Assembly: GCF_018863195.1 (NCBI RefSeq)
Contig: NZ_JAHKRT010000002.1
Coordinates: 248,001-312,000 of the forward strand
Direction of reading: 5' to 3'
DNA length: 64,000 nucleotides
Source of the DNA: Sphingomonas quercus
GTDB taxonomy: Bacteria; Pseudomonadota; Alphaproteobacteria; Sphingomonadales; Sphingomonadaceae
In this document: positions 27,930 through 35,493 of the stretch, piece by piece
Numbering within the stretch: the first letter of the stretch is position 1
Layout of the letters: every line of letters starts with the position of its first letter
Program-made: the position numbers and the translations under genes
The notes under the pieces: generated by a model
The model's database searches: none
What the model saw: the letters and a program-made list of their open reading frames with translations, nothing else
Told to the model about the DNA's origin: nothing

Positions 27930-29960
27930 ATGGCGTTAATGGCCATGTCCGAAATCGACGCCGTCGAGGAAGGCTCGGCGGGCGAAATCAGGCTTCGCGT
28001 CGTCGCCAGCGTCGCAGGCGTGGCGCTGGCTGCGCTGCTGATCCTCGTCATCGTGCTGGTCGGCCAATCCAACGTCAAGCGCGAGCACGCCGTCGTGCGC
28101 GAGCGGCACAGCTATGACGTGATGCTGCTCACCTCGGGCATTTCGGGTTCGATCGGCCGCGCCGAGGCGGCGCTGGGCCGCTTCGTCATCTCCGCCGACA
28201 GGGGCGTGGGCACGGTCTATTACAACGAGTGGATCGCCGCCGGCCGCCAGCTCGAGCGGCTGCGCCGCGTGACCGCCCGCGATCCCGCCCAGCGCGCCGA
28301 AGTGGAACGGCTGCAGCAATTGTTCGACCAGCGCGGCAAGGAACTCAACGCGCCTGCCGGCCACGCCAACTACAAGCAATATCTGCCCGCGCTGACCACC
28401 TTCAACGAAGCCGGCAAGAAACAGACCGTCTCCGATCTGGCGCTGACCCTCGGCCGGATCGAGGCCAATGAGCGCGCGGTGCTGGCGTCACGCCAGATCC
28501 AGTCCCGCCTTACTGCCGGCCGCGCCAACCTGCTCGCCTGGGTGTTGTCGGGGCTCGGCATGGCGGTGGTTGGGGTGGCGCTGGCGCTCGGCTGGATGAC
28601 GGTGTCGGCCTGGGGCGAGCATCGCCGCGCCCGCGACGACGCCGACAATGCCTCCGATCGCGCCGGCTGGCTGCAGGTGGCGGTGGCGGAGCGCACCGCC
28701 GAGCTTTCCGCCGCCAATCTCCGCCTCCAGGCCGAGATGGCCGAGCGCGAGGCGGCCGAGTTGCAGCTGCGGCAGGTGCAGAAGATGGAGGCGGTGGGCC
28801 AGCTTACCGGCGGCATTGCACATGATTTCAACAATATGCTGGCGGTGGTGATCGGCGGGCTGGACCTCGCCCGTCGGCGCATGCGCCAGGAGGCGGAGGA
28901 GGTCTCCCGCCATATCGATCACGCCATGGAGGGCGCCAATCGCGCCGCCGCGCTGACCCGGCGGCTGATGTCCTTTGCGCGCGCCGAGCCGCTGCTGCCG
29001 CAGGCGGTCGACCCGGGCCAGCTCGTCGCCGGCATGTCCGACCTCATGGATCGCACGCTGGGCGAGCGGATCACCGTCGTCTCGCGCGGGCTCGCCGGCC
29101 TGTGGCGGGTATGGGTGGACGGCCACCAGCTGGAAAATGCGATCCTCAACCTCGCCGTCAACGCCCGCGACGCGATGGACGGCGAGGGGCGGCTGCTGAT
29201 CACCGCGGCCAATGTCTCGTTGAGCGACGGCGAGATCGGGGAGGCCAAGGCGGGCGACTATGTCTGCATCTCGGTGGTCGACGATGGCTGTGGCATGAGC
29301 CGCGACGTCATGGACCGGGTGTTCGAGCCCTTCTTCACCACCAAGCCGGTGGGCAAGGGGACCGGCCTCGGCCTGTCCCAGATCTTCGGCTTCGTGCGCC
29401 AGTCGGGAGGCGAGATCGCCATCGATTCGGTGGAGCGCGCCGGCACGATCGTCTCGCTCTATCTGCCGCGCCACACCGGCGCGGTTGCCGCCGAGCCGCT
29501 GTCCGCGGCGCCCGCCGCGCGCGGCATCAACGCGCCGCCGGTCCAGGCGGTGGCGATGCCCGATCCGGCGATCCTGGTGGTGGAGGACGATCCGCGCGTG
29601 CTGCGCTCGACGATGGACGGGCTGGGCGAGCTCGGCCATCGCGCCGTCGCCTGCGCGAGCGGCGACGAGGCGCTGGCGTTGCTGGCGGAGACGCCGGGCA
29701 TCCGCCTGCTCATCACCGATGTGGTGATGCCGGGCATGACCGGGCCGGAGCTGGTCCGCCGGGCGAGCGCGCTTTATCCGGAGCTCGGCGTGCTGTTCGT
29801 CACCGGCTATGTCGGCGATGCCGGCGAGGCGGCGGACCTTGCGGGGCACGAGATATTGCGCAAGCCCTTCACCATCGCCGGGCTGGACCGCGCGCTCGCC
29901 GCCGCGCTGCCGCCGGTCAGCGTATCGCACCTCCCCGGATCAGCCGCGGCAGCAGAGTGA
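27930..29960 (+). CDS. Membrane hybrid histidine kinase with C-terminal receiver
   Basis: A 676-residue kinase from the ATG at 27930 (in-frame ATGs at 27939 and 27945 are equally possible). Order: membrane helix about 23-45, a periplasmic helical sensor of CHASE3-like size about 46-200, second membrane helix, a coiled coil (ERTAELSAANLRLQAEMAERE), HisKA with the phosphoacceptor His near residue 298 in GGIAHDFNNML, HATPase_c (NAILNLAVNARDAM, VVDDGCGM, GKGTGLGLSQIFGFV), and a receiver whose Asp is near residue 597 (LLITDVVMPGMTG). No partner regulator is adjacent. The ligand is unknown. Its 3' end overlaps the convergent gene by 44 bases. Confidence 0.92.
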   Translation: MALMAMSEIDAVEEGSAGEIRLRVVASVAGVALAALLILVIVLVGQSNVKREHAVVRERHSYDVMLLTSGISGSIGRAEAALGRFVISADRGVGTVYYNEWIAAGRQLERLRRVTARDPAQRAEVERLQQLFDQRGKELNAPAGHANYKQYLPALTTFNEAGKKQTVSDLALTLGRIEANERAVLASRQIQSRLTAGRANLLAWVLSGLGMAVVGVALALGWMTVSAWGEHRRARDDADNASDRAGWLQVAVAERTAELSAANLRLQAEMAEREAAELQLRQVQKMEAVGQLTGGIAHDFNNMLAVVIGGLDLARRRMRQEAEEVSRHIDHAMEGANRAAALTRRLMSFARAEPLLPQAVDPGQLVAGMSDLMDRTLGERITVVSRGLAGLWRVWVDGHQLENAILNLAVNARDAMDGEGRLLITAANVSLSDGEIGEAKAGDYVCISVVDDGCGMSRDVMDRVFEPFFTTKPVGKGTGLGLSQIFGFVRQSGGEIAIDSVERAGTIVSLYLPRHTGAVAAEPLSAAPAARGINAPPVQAVAMPDPAILVVEDDPRVLRSTMDGLGELGHRAVACASGDEALALLAETPGIRLLITDVVMPGMTGPELVRRASALYPELGVLFVTGYVGDAGEAADLAGHEILRKPFTIAGLDRALAAALPPVSVSHLPGSAAAAE

Positions 29961-30840
29961 TCGCGCCGAGGATCGGGTGACGCCGCTGCCACGGGCGGAT
30001 GACGACATTGGCGCCGGCGTGGCGGTTGATCTTCCAGGCAAGGTAATCGATGCCGCCGGCGAAGGTGGCGCTGGCCTTGGCGAGGCGCGCCAGGGTGAGG
30101 AGCTTGCCCTCGCGCCGCCGCCGCGCCCATAGCCGCCGCGCCGCCGCGCGTTCCGCCGGCGACACCGGCTGGGCGAAACGGATCGCCTCGCCATCGACTT
30201 CGCCAGCAAGACCGGCGGCGGCGAGCGCCGGCAGGGTGAAGCGCAGATAGCGCTCGGGCTCGGCGTCGACGACCGAGGCCGCGCGTCCGCCGCGCTCGGC
30301 GCGAAGCTCGGCGGCATAGGTGAGCGCGAACGCCTCGCGCCACAGGTCGAGCATCCCCACCCGCTCGGGCAGCATCGGGCGGGCGGCGGCGAGCAGCGCG
30401 GGCGCGGCCCCGGCGACTGCGGCAACGGCACCGGCGCGGGCCTCGTCGTCGGCCGCCCAGACGAGGCGGGCCGGCTGGGCGAACCGCGCCCAGACAGACA
30501 CGCCGCGCGTCGCCGCCGAGGCCAGCCGGGCGAAATCCGTTTCGCTCAGCACCGCATATTTGGCGGCAAGACCATCCGCCTCGAACGGGAAGACGTTGGG
30601 CGGCAGCAGCCGGTTGGCGGCGGCGAGCCACGCCTTGCCGAACGCCTGCCGGTAGTCGCCGACGATCAGGTAGAAATCGAGCATCAGCCCGTCGAGCGAG
30701 AGGCTGCGCAGGCAGGAGCCGTAGAACAGCACCGCGCGCGCCGTCGGGTGGCGCGCGGCGATCGCCTCGGCAAGGCGCACGGCGTGGGGGTCGACGGGAC
30801 CGGCCAGCTCCCCGGCAACCAATGTGGCGAGATCGTCCAT
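29917..30840 (-). CDS. Nucleotidyltransferase-like protein, resembling Tam41 CDP-diacylglycerol synthase
   Basis: A 307-residue soluble protein. It has VLFYGSCLRS, then DGLMLDFYLIVGDY, a GS...DxD-like nucleotidyltransferase pattern, and AKYAVLSETDF followed by WARFAQPARLVW. This order (YGS, acidic residue in a strand, KY-x-V-S, W...R...KP/QP) and the C-terminal KASATFAGGIDYLAWKINRH parallel the mitochondrial CDP-diacylglycerol synthase Tam41 as I recall it. If correct it would activate phosphatidic acid with CTP. The similarity is remote and from memory, and bacteria normally use CdsA. Context is lipid and envelope genes. It overlaps the hybrid kinase end by 44 bases. Confidence 0.6.
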   Translation of the reverse strand: MDDLATLVAGELAGPVDPHAVRLAEAIAARHPTARAVLFYGSCLRSLSLDGLMLDFYLIVGDYRQAFGKAWLAAANRLLPPNVFPFEADGLAAKYAVLSETDFARLASAATRGVSVWARFAQPARLVWAADDEARAGAVAAVAGAAPALLAAARPMLPERVGMLDLWREAFALTYAAELRAERGGRAASVVDAEPERYLRFTLPALAAAGLAGEVDGEAIRFAQPVSPAERAAARRLWARRRREGKLLTLARLAKASATFAGGIDYLAWKINRHAGANVVIRPWQRRHPILGAITLLPRLIRGGAIR

Positions 30841-30935
30841 GGCCTCGTTCTTTAGCCTGGATTAGCCTGAAAGCGAGGTTCGGGCGTTTCGCGGCAGGCG
30901 CGGCACCCACAGCCTCGCGCGCAGGAGAGTGAGTC

Positions 30936-31502
30936 ATGAAGAAATTGATCTTCGCGGCGGCCATTTTGGCAACCGGCCTCAGCGGGGCCTCGGTCCCGGC
31001 CGCGGCGGACGCAGCCGCGCCGCGCGGCAGTTATCGCGATTCCTGCCGGTCGATCCGCGATCGCGGCGACACGCTCACCGCCGAATGCCGCGACAATCGC
31101 GGTCGCTATCGCCAGACCGCGTTGCGCTATCGCGGCTGCCGTGGCGATATCGGCAACGACAACGGCCAGCTCGTCTGCGGGGGCCGGCCCGGCGGGCCGG
31201 GCTGGGGCGGAGGCGGCCCCGGTGGTCCCGGTGGTCCCGGCTGGGGCGGCGGCGGGGGCGGCCCCGGTGGTCCCGGCTGGGGCGGTGGACCGGGCGGCCC
31301 CGGCGGTCCGGGCTGGGGCGGCGGCGGGCGCATGCCCGGCGGTTCCTGGGCGCAGAGCTGCTCCAATCCGAGCATGCGCGGCTCCACCTTCTCGGCGCGG
31401 TGCGACAATGGCCGGGGCGATCGCCGCGAAAGCAGCATCGACATGCGCTCCTGCCGCACCGGCAATCTCGCCAACAGCTATGGCCGCCTGACCTGCCAGT
31501 AG
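30936..31502 (+). CDS. Exported protein with two cyanovirin-N-like (CVNH) units split by a Gly/Pro-rich linker
   Basis: A 188-residue protein. MKKLIFAAAILATGLSGASV is the start of a signal peptide, preceded by a good ribosome-binding site (CAGGAGAG). Residues about 30-85 (GSYRDSCRSI, LTAECRDNRGRYRQTALRYRGC, NDNGQLVC) and about 135-188 (GSWAQSCSNPSM, STFSARCDNGRGDRRESSID, SYGRLTCQ) are matching half-repeats of the CVNH fold, which binds glycans in known members. Between them lies a low-complexity GGPGGPGWGGG linker of about 50 residues. Paired cysteines suggest disulfides in the periplasm or outside. Sugar binding is inferred, not shown. Confidence 0.85.
   Translation: MKKLIFAAAILATGLSGASVPAAADAAAPRGSYRDSCRSIRDRGDTLTAECRDNRGRYRQTALRYRGCRGDIGNDNGQLVCGGRPGGPGWGGGGPGGPGGPGWGGGGGGPGGPGWGGGPGGPGGPGWGGGGRMPGGSWAQSCSNPSMRGSTFSARCDNGRGDRRESSIDMRSCRTGNLANSYGRLTCQ
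31189..31341 (+). repeat. In-gene tandem repeat coding for a Gly-Pro-Trp linker
   Basis: Repeated blocks reading GGPGGPGWGGG, built from near-identical DNA units such as GGCCCCGGTGGTCCCGGCTG. The DNA repetition means linker length may vary between strains by slippage or recombination while both CVNH halves stay in frame, since unit lengths are multiples of three. Confidence 0.8.
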
Positions 31503-31536
31503 AGAGGCCGGCCGGCCCGCCCGCCCGTTCGCCCGA

Positions 31537-32532
31537 TCAGGCGGCGGGCGCGAGGCGGAGGAAGGGGACGGGCGCGGTCGGCTTCAGCACGATGGGCTGG
31601 CCGGCCCGGGCCTCGAACAGCTCGCCGTCGAGGATGACGGAGGAATTTTCCCCCTCGATGCGGATTTCGTCGCCGCGCGCGACATGCACGCCCGACAGAT
31701 CGGAGCGGCCGAGCTTGCCGAAGATGCCGGCGCAGATGGCGCGGATCACCGACAGCGGCCGATGGTCGACGAGGATGAGCTGGAGCTTGCCCTCATTGTC
31801 GTTGGCCCCGTGGATGTTCGACGTGCGCGAGCCCAGCAGGAGCCTTTGCAGGGTGGTGACGATCAGCAGCGCGAAGCGGCCCTGGACCTTGCCCTTGCGG
31901 ATCAGCGATACGCTGGTCTGGCCAGGGCGGGGCGGCAGGAAGGCGGCGCGCACGCCGACCAGCAGGGTGAAGATCACCGCGATCGCCGTCAGCACGTGGC
32001 ACAGCCCATTGGGCAGGCCGGTGGGGTAAAGCTTGTCGCGGCAGAACAGCATCGAATCGGCGAGCCCCGCCCCGCCGAGGAACATGCCGAGCACCGGCCG
32101 GCTGTTCGCGCCGCCGTCGGACAGGGCGATCAGCTCGCGCGCAACGATATGCGGGGCGATGTCGTCGCGGGCCAGCGTCATGATTCGCTGCAAGGCGACC
32201 AGCGGATCGCCGACCGCGCCGAGATCGAGCGCGATCAGGTTGGTCTTGCCGTTGGGCAGCACCGCGACCGGCGGCCGCGAATCACCGAAATGATCGCCAT
32301 GATAAAGCTCGGTCAGCGTCGCCTGCACGGTGCCGTCGCCGCCGTTGACGATCAGGATCTGCGGGCGGACTCGGGCGATGGTGCGTAACGCCTCGCCGAT
32401 CTGATCGACGTCCTCCACCTCGTAATGGAAGATGTCGTCATTCGCCGCGCAGAAGCCGCGGATGCGCGGCAGCAGCGCCCGGTTGCCCGTGGACCGGGGG
32501 TTGGAGAGCAAGGCGACGCGAGGAGGTGCCAT
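31537..32532 (-). CDS. Diacylglycerol/sphingoid-type lipid kinase family protein
   Basis: A 331-residue lipid kinase of the DAGK/YegS/ceramide-kinase fold. Motifs are VALLSNPRSTGN at the N-terminus, ILIVNGGDGTVQATL (GGDGT nucleotide site) and VAVLPNGKTNLIALDLG, with SSVILDGELFEA near the end. The substrate may be diacylglycerol, a sphingoid base or ceramide. In sphingomonads, which make sphingolipids, a lipid-A-independent role is plausible but unproven. The ATG overlaps the DUF2141 stop (TGATG); a GTG three bases upstream is an alternative start. It sits among envelope genes. Confidence 0.88.
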   Translation of the reverse strand: MAPPRVALLSNPRSTGNRALLPRIRGFCAANDDIFHYEVEDVDQIGEALRTIARVRPQILIVNGGDGTVQATLTELYHGDHFGDSRPPVAVLPNGKTNLIALDLGAVGDPLVALQRIMTLARDDIAPHIVARELIALSDGGANSRPVLGMFLGGAGLADSMLFCRDKLYPTGLPNGLCHVLTAIAVIFTLLVGVRAAFLPPRPGQTSVSLIRKGKVQGRFALLIVTTLQRLLLGSRTSNIHGANDNEGKLQLILVDHRPLSVIRAICAGIFGKLGRSDLSGVHVARGDEIRIEGENSSVILDGELFEARAGQPIVLKPTAPVPFLRLAPAA

Positions 32533-33038
32533 CACCCGCCCCGCCCGACCGGGCCGATCGACAGGCCACGGCGATAGTTGAGCATGATCTCGACCGGCTT
32601 GGGTGTCTGGCCGACGGCGATCACCACATCCTCGTAGCGCGGCTTGAGGCTGAGCAGGCTGAGCGCCGGATTGCGGGAAAAGCCGCCGCCGTCATTCCAG
32701 CCGGACTTGCCCGAGCCGTCGATATCGTGGCGCACGGCGACGGCATAATTGCCCGGCTCCGGCAGCGCCACGCAGACCTCCATCGCGCCGTGCGGCGAAA
32801 CCGGCAGGTCGATGCGCTTCACATATTGGCCTTTGGCGAGGAAATCCTCCGCCCGGCCGCCATAGACCTGCACCCGGACATTGCCGGTATGCGCCTTGAA
32901 ACCATCGATTTTCGCGAGCACCGCGGGGCCGCCGGCGCCGGCCGAGCAGGCCGGCGCATCGGGGCCGAGCACCGCAGCGGATGCGGGTGCCGCGACGCCA
33001 AGCGCCACTGCTGCTCCCATCCCCCACAGTTTCGACAT
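32532..33038 (-). CDS. DUF2141 exported protein
   Basis: A 168-residue protein with signal peptide MSKLWGMGAAVALGVAAPASAA (start chosen at 33038, where GAGG lies just upstream). The mature part has the DUF2141 pattern: GNVRVQVYGGRAEDFLAKG, YAVAVRHDIDGSGKSGWNDGGGFSRNPAL and PVEIMLNY. Family members are periplasmic or outer-membrane beta proteins with unknown role. It is translationally coupled to the lipid kinase gene, so the pair may act in the same envelope process. Confidence 0.88.
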   Translation of the reverse strand: MSKLWGMGAAVALGVAAPASAAVLGPDAPACSAGAGGPAVLAKIDGFKAHTGNVRVQVYGGRAEDFLAKGQYVKRIDLPVSPHGAMEVCVALPEPGNYAVAVRHDIDGSGKSGWNDGGGFSRNPALSLLSLKPRYEDVVIAVGQTPKPVEIMLNYRRGLSIGPVGRGG

Positions 33039-33184
33039 GACCTCGATACTCCCGGAAGCTATAGCCCGGCGGTTCGCCCCCATGCCCGGCCGGGACATGG
33101 TGGCCGTCGCCCAGCTTTCCGTGAGGGGAGATGGGGGGCGGTTGCGGCCAAATTGTGGTGACGAGGCGTCAAAAGTCGCAAAAC

Positions 33185-34399
33185 ATGCTCAACAGCGTCG
33201 ATCGCTACATTGCCCGTCTCGTCCTGGTGCCGCTGGTCTCGACCCTGCTGCTGTCAGCGATGCTGCTCATCCTCGACAAGATGCTGCGGCTGTTCGACTT
33301 CGTGGTGTCGGAGGGCGGCCCGGTCTCGGTGGTCTGGCGGATGCTGGCCAATCTGATCCCGGAATATCTCTCGCTCGGCATCCCGATCGGGCTGATGCTG
33401 GGCATCCTCCTCGCCTTCCGCAAGCTGGCCTTGTCTTCGGAGCTGGACGTGCTGCGCGCCACCGGCAACAGCTATGGCCGGCTGCTGCGCGTGCCCTATA
33501 TGTACGCGGCCGGGCTGGCGCTGCTCAATCTCGCCATCGTCGGCTTCGTCCAGCCTTATTCGCGCTATGCCTATGAAGGGCTGCGCTATGAGCTGCGCTC
33601 CGGCGCGCTCGGTGCCTCGATCAAGATCGGCGAGTTCACCAAGCTCGGCCGCAACATGACGCTGCGCATCGAGAGCAGCCATAATAGCGGCCGTGACCTG
33701 TCCGGCGTGTTCGTGATGACGGCGCGCGACGACGGCAAGTCGCTGGCCGTCACCGCCGATCACGGCACCTTCATGGCTACCGACGATCCGGACACGATCA
33801 TCTTCCGCCTGTCCAACGGGGTGCTGGTGCATGACGCGCCGGGCTTCCGCACGCCGCGCGTGCTGAGCTTCGTCGGCCACGACCTGCCGATCGACCTTCC
33901 CAAGATCGACAGCTTCCGCAAACGCTCCGGCGAGGACGAGCTGACCTTGCCGGAGCTGGTGCGCACCGGCAACAGCGCCGCCACGCCGGCGGCCGACCGC
34001 TATGCGCGCCGCGCGGAGGTGCATTTCCGGCTGGTGGAGGTGGCGACGATGTTCCTGCTGCCGATGCTGGCGCTGGCGCTGGCCGTGCCGCCGAAGCGAT
34101 CGACCTCGGCGCTCGGCGTGTTCCTGTCGATCGTGATGATCGTCACCTATCACAAGATAAACCAATATGCGCAGGACTTTGCCGGGCTCGGCAGGGCCGA
34201 TCCGATCATCGCCTTGTGGACGCCGTTCCTCGGCTTCGTCGCGCTGACCTGGTGGATGTACCACACCCTCGCCCACAAGCCGGGCGGCCAGCCGATCGGC
34301 GCCCTTGAACGGGTGGCGGCCAAGGCCGGCGCCGCCATGCGCCGCTGGTTCAACCTGCGCCGCCGCCGCGATACCGACGGAAGGCCCGTGCCGGCATGA
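33185..34399 (+). CDS. lptF: LPS export permease LptF
   Basis: A 404-residue inner-membrane subunit of the LptB2FG ABC exporter that extracts LPS. I start at MLNSVDRYIARLVLVPL, the family N-terminus; upstream residues are not conserved-looking. There are three N-terminal helices, a periplasmic beta-jellyroll (about 130-270, GRNMTLRIESSHNSGRDLSGVFV) and three C-terminal helices (MFLLPMLALALAVPPKR). The ATGA overlap with lptG confirms the pair. The Arg/Lys-rich C-terminal tail is longer than usual. LptB is not in this window. Confidence 0.94.
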   Translation: MLNSVDRYIARLVLVPLVSTLLLSAMLLILDKMLRLFDFVVSEGGPVSVVWRMLANLIPEYLSLGIPIGLMLGILLAFRKLALSSELDVLRATGNSYGRLLRVPYMYAAGLALLNLAIVGFVQPYSRYAYEGLRYELRSGALGASIKIGEFTKLGRNMTLRIESSHNSGRDLSGVFVMTARDDGKSLAVTADHGTFMATDDPDTIIFRLSNGVLVHDAPGFRTPRVLSFVGHDLPIDLPKIDSFRKRSGEDELTLPELVRTGNSAATPAADRYARRAEVHFRLVEVATMFLLPMLALALAVPPKRSTSALGVFLSIVMIVTYHKINQYAQDFAGLGRADPIIALWTPFLGFVALTWWMYHTLAHKPGGQPIGALERVAAKAGAAMRRWFNLRRRRDTDGRPVPA

Positions 34400-35493
34400 T
34401 GGCCCTTCGCTTCTTCCCGTCGCGCCAGCTGACCTTCTATCTGGCGCGCACCTTCCTGACGCGCAGCCTCGCGGTGCTGGCGCTGCTCGTGCTCGTGCTC
34501 CAGACGCTAGACCTGCTCGGGACAAGCGGTCAGATCCTCGCCCATCCCGGCAACGGCCAGGCTGAGATCTGGCGCTATGTCGGGCTGCGCGTGCCCCAGA
34601 TCGTGGCCCGCTTCCTGCCGTTCGCGGTGCTGCTCGGCACGCTGATCACGCTCGCCACGCTCAACCAGAACAGCGAGGTGATCGCGATGAAGGCGAGCGG
34701 CGCCTCCGCGCACCAGATCATCGCGCCGCTGATCGTCGCCAGCATCGGCGTCGCCCTGTTCTCCTTCATGTTCAACGAGCGGATCGTGGCGCGCTCCACC
34801 GCGTCCCTCAATGCGTGGGAGGCGGTGGACTGGGGGCCGGTGCCAAGGGCCACGGGGGTGTCCAGCAACGTCTGGGTGCGATCGGGCGACGATCTCGTCC
34901 ATGCCGCCACGGCCCAGGGCCGAGGGGCGGCGACCCGGCTCAACGACGTCATCATCTATGATCGCACCGGCGGCAGCCTCGTCTCGATCGTCTCGGGCAA
35001 GACCGGGCAGCAGGTGGCGGGCGGCTGGCGGCTCGACGACGTGACCCGCTTCGACGTCGCCTCCGGCAAGCTCACCACGCGGCCGAGCGTGGTGCTGCCG
35101 CTCGGCGTCCGGCCGGACCAGTTCACCCTCGCCGACGTCTCCGCTGACGATCGCTCGCTCGCCCAGCTCCGCCAGGATATCGACTATCTCAAGGCGGCCG
35201 GCCGCCCGACCGGGCCGCTCGAGGCCGGGATGTGGCACAAGATGTCCGGCCCGCTTTCGGCGGTGCTGATGCCGTTGCTCGCCGGGGTGGCGGCGTTCGG
35301 GCTGGCGCGATCGGGGGCGTTGTTCGTGCGTGTCGTCACCGGCATGGGGCTCGGCTTCGCCTATTTCGTCGCCGACAACGCCGCGCTCGCCATGGGCAAT
35401 CTCGGCGCCTATCCGCCCTTCCTCGCCGCCTGGGCGCCGTTCCTCCTGTTCCTGATGATCGGCGAGGCGGTGCTGATCCGCACCGAGGAATGA
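34396..35493 (+). CDS. lptG: LPS export permease LptG
   Basis: A 365-residue partner of LptF in the LPS exporter. It has the same topology: membrane helices at about 15-35, 60-85 and 100-125 (PFAVLLGTLITLATLNQNSEVIAMKASG carries the coupling-helix region), a periplasmic jellyroll and three final helices (GMGLGFAYFVADNAALAMG). The ATG overlaps the lptF stop, and its own TGA overlaps the next gene's ATG, making a lptF-lptG-flippase unit. Confidence 0.94.
   Translation: MMALRFFPSRQLTFYLARTFLTRSLAVLALLVLVLQTLDLLGTSGQILAHPGNGQAEIWRYVGLRVPQIVARFLPFAVLLGTLITLATLNQNSEVIAMKASGASAHQIIAPLIVASIGVALFSFMFNERIVARSTASLNAWEAVDWGPVPRATGVSSNVWVRSGDDLVHAATAQGRGAATRLNDVIIYDRTGGSLVSIVSGKTGQQVAGGWRLDDVTRFDVASGKLTTRPSVVLPLGVRPDQFTLADVSADDRSLAQLRQDIDYLKAAGRPTGPLEAGMWHKMSGPLSAVLMPLLAGVAAFGLARSGALFVRVVTGMGLGFAYFVADNAALAMGNLGAYPPFLAAWAPFLLFLMIGEAVLIRTEE

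Noticed and set aside
31189..31341. Tandem DNA repeats that could be mistaken for a CRISPR or minisatellite
   Set aside because: They are in frame, code for a Gly-Pro-Trp linker, and have no spacers.
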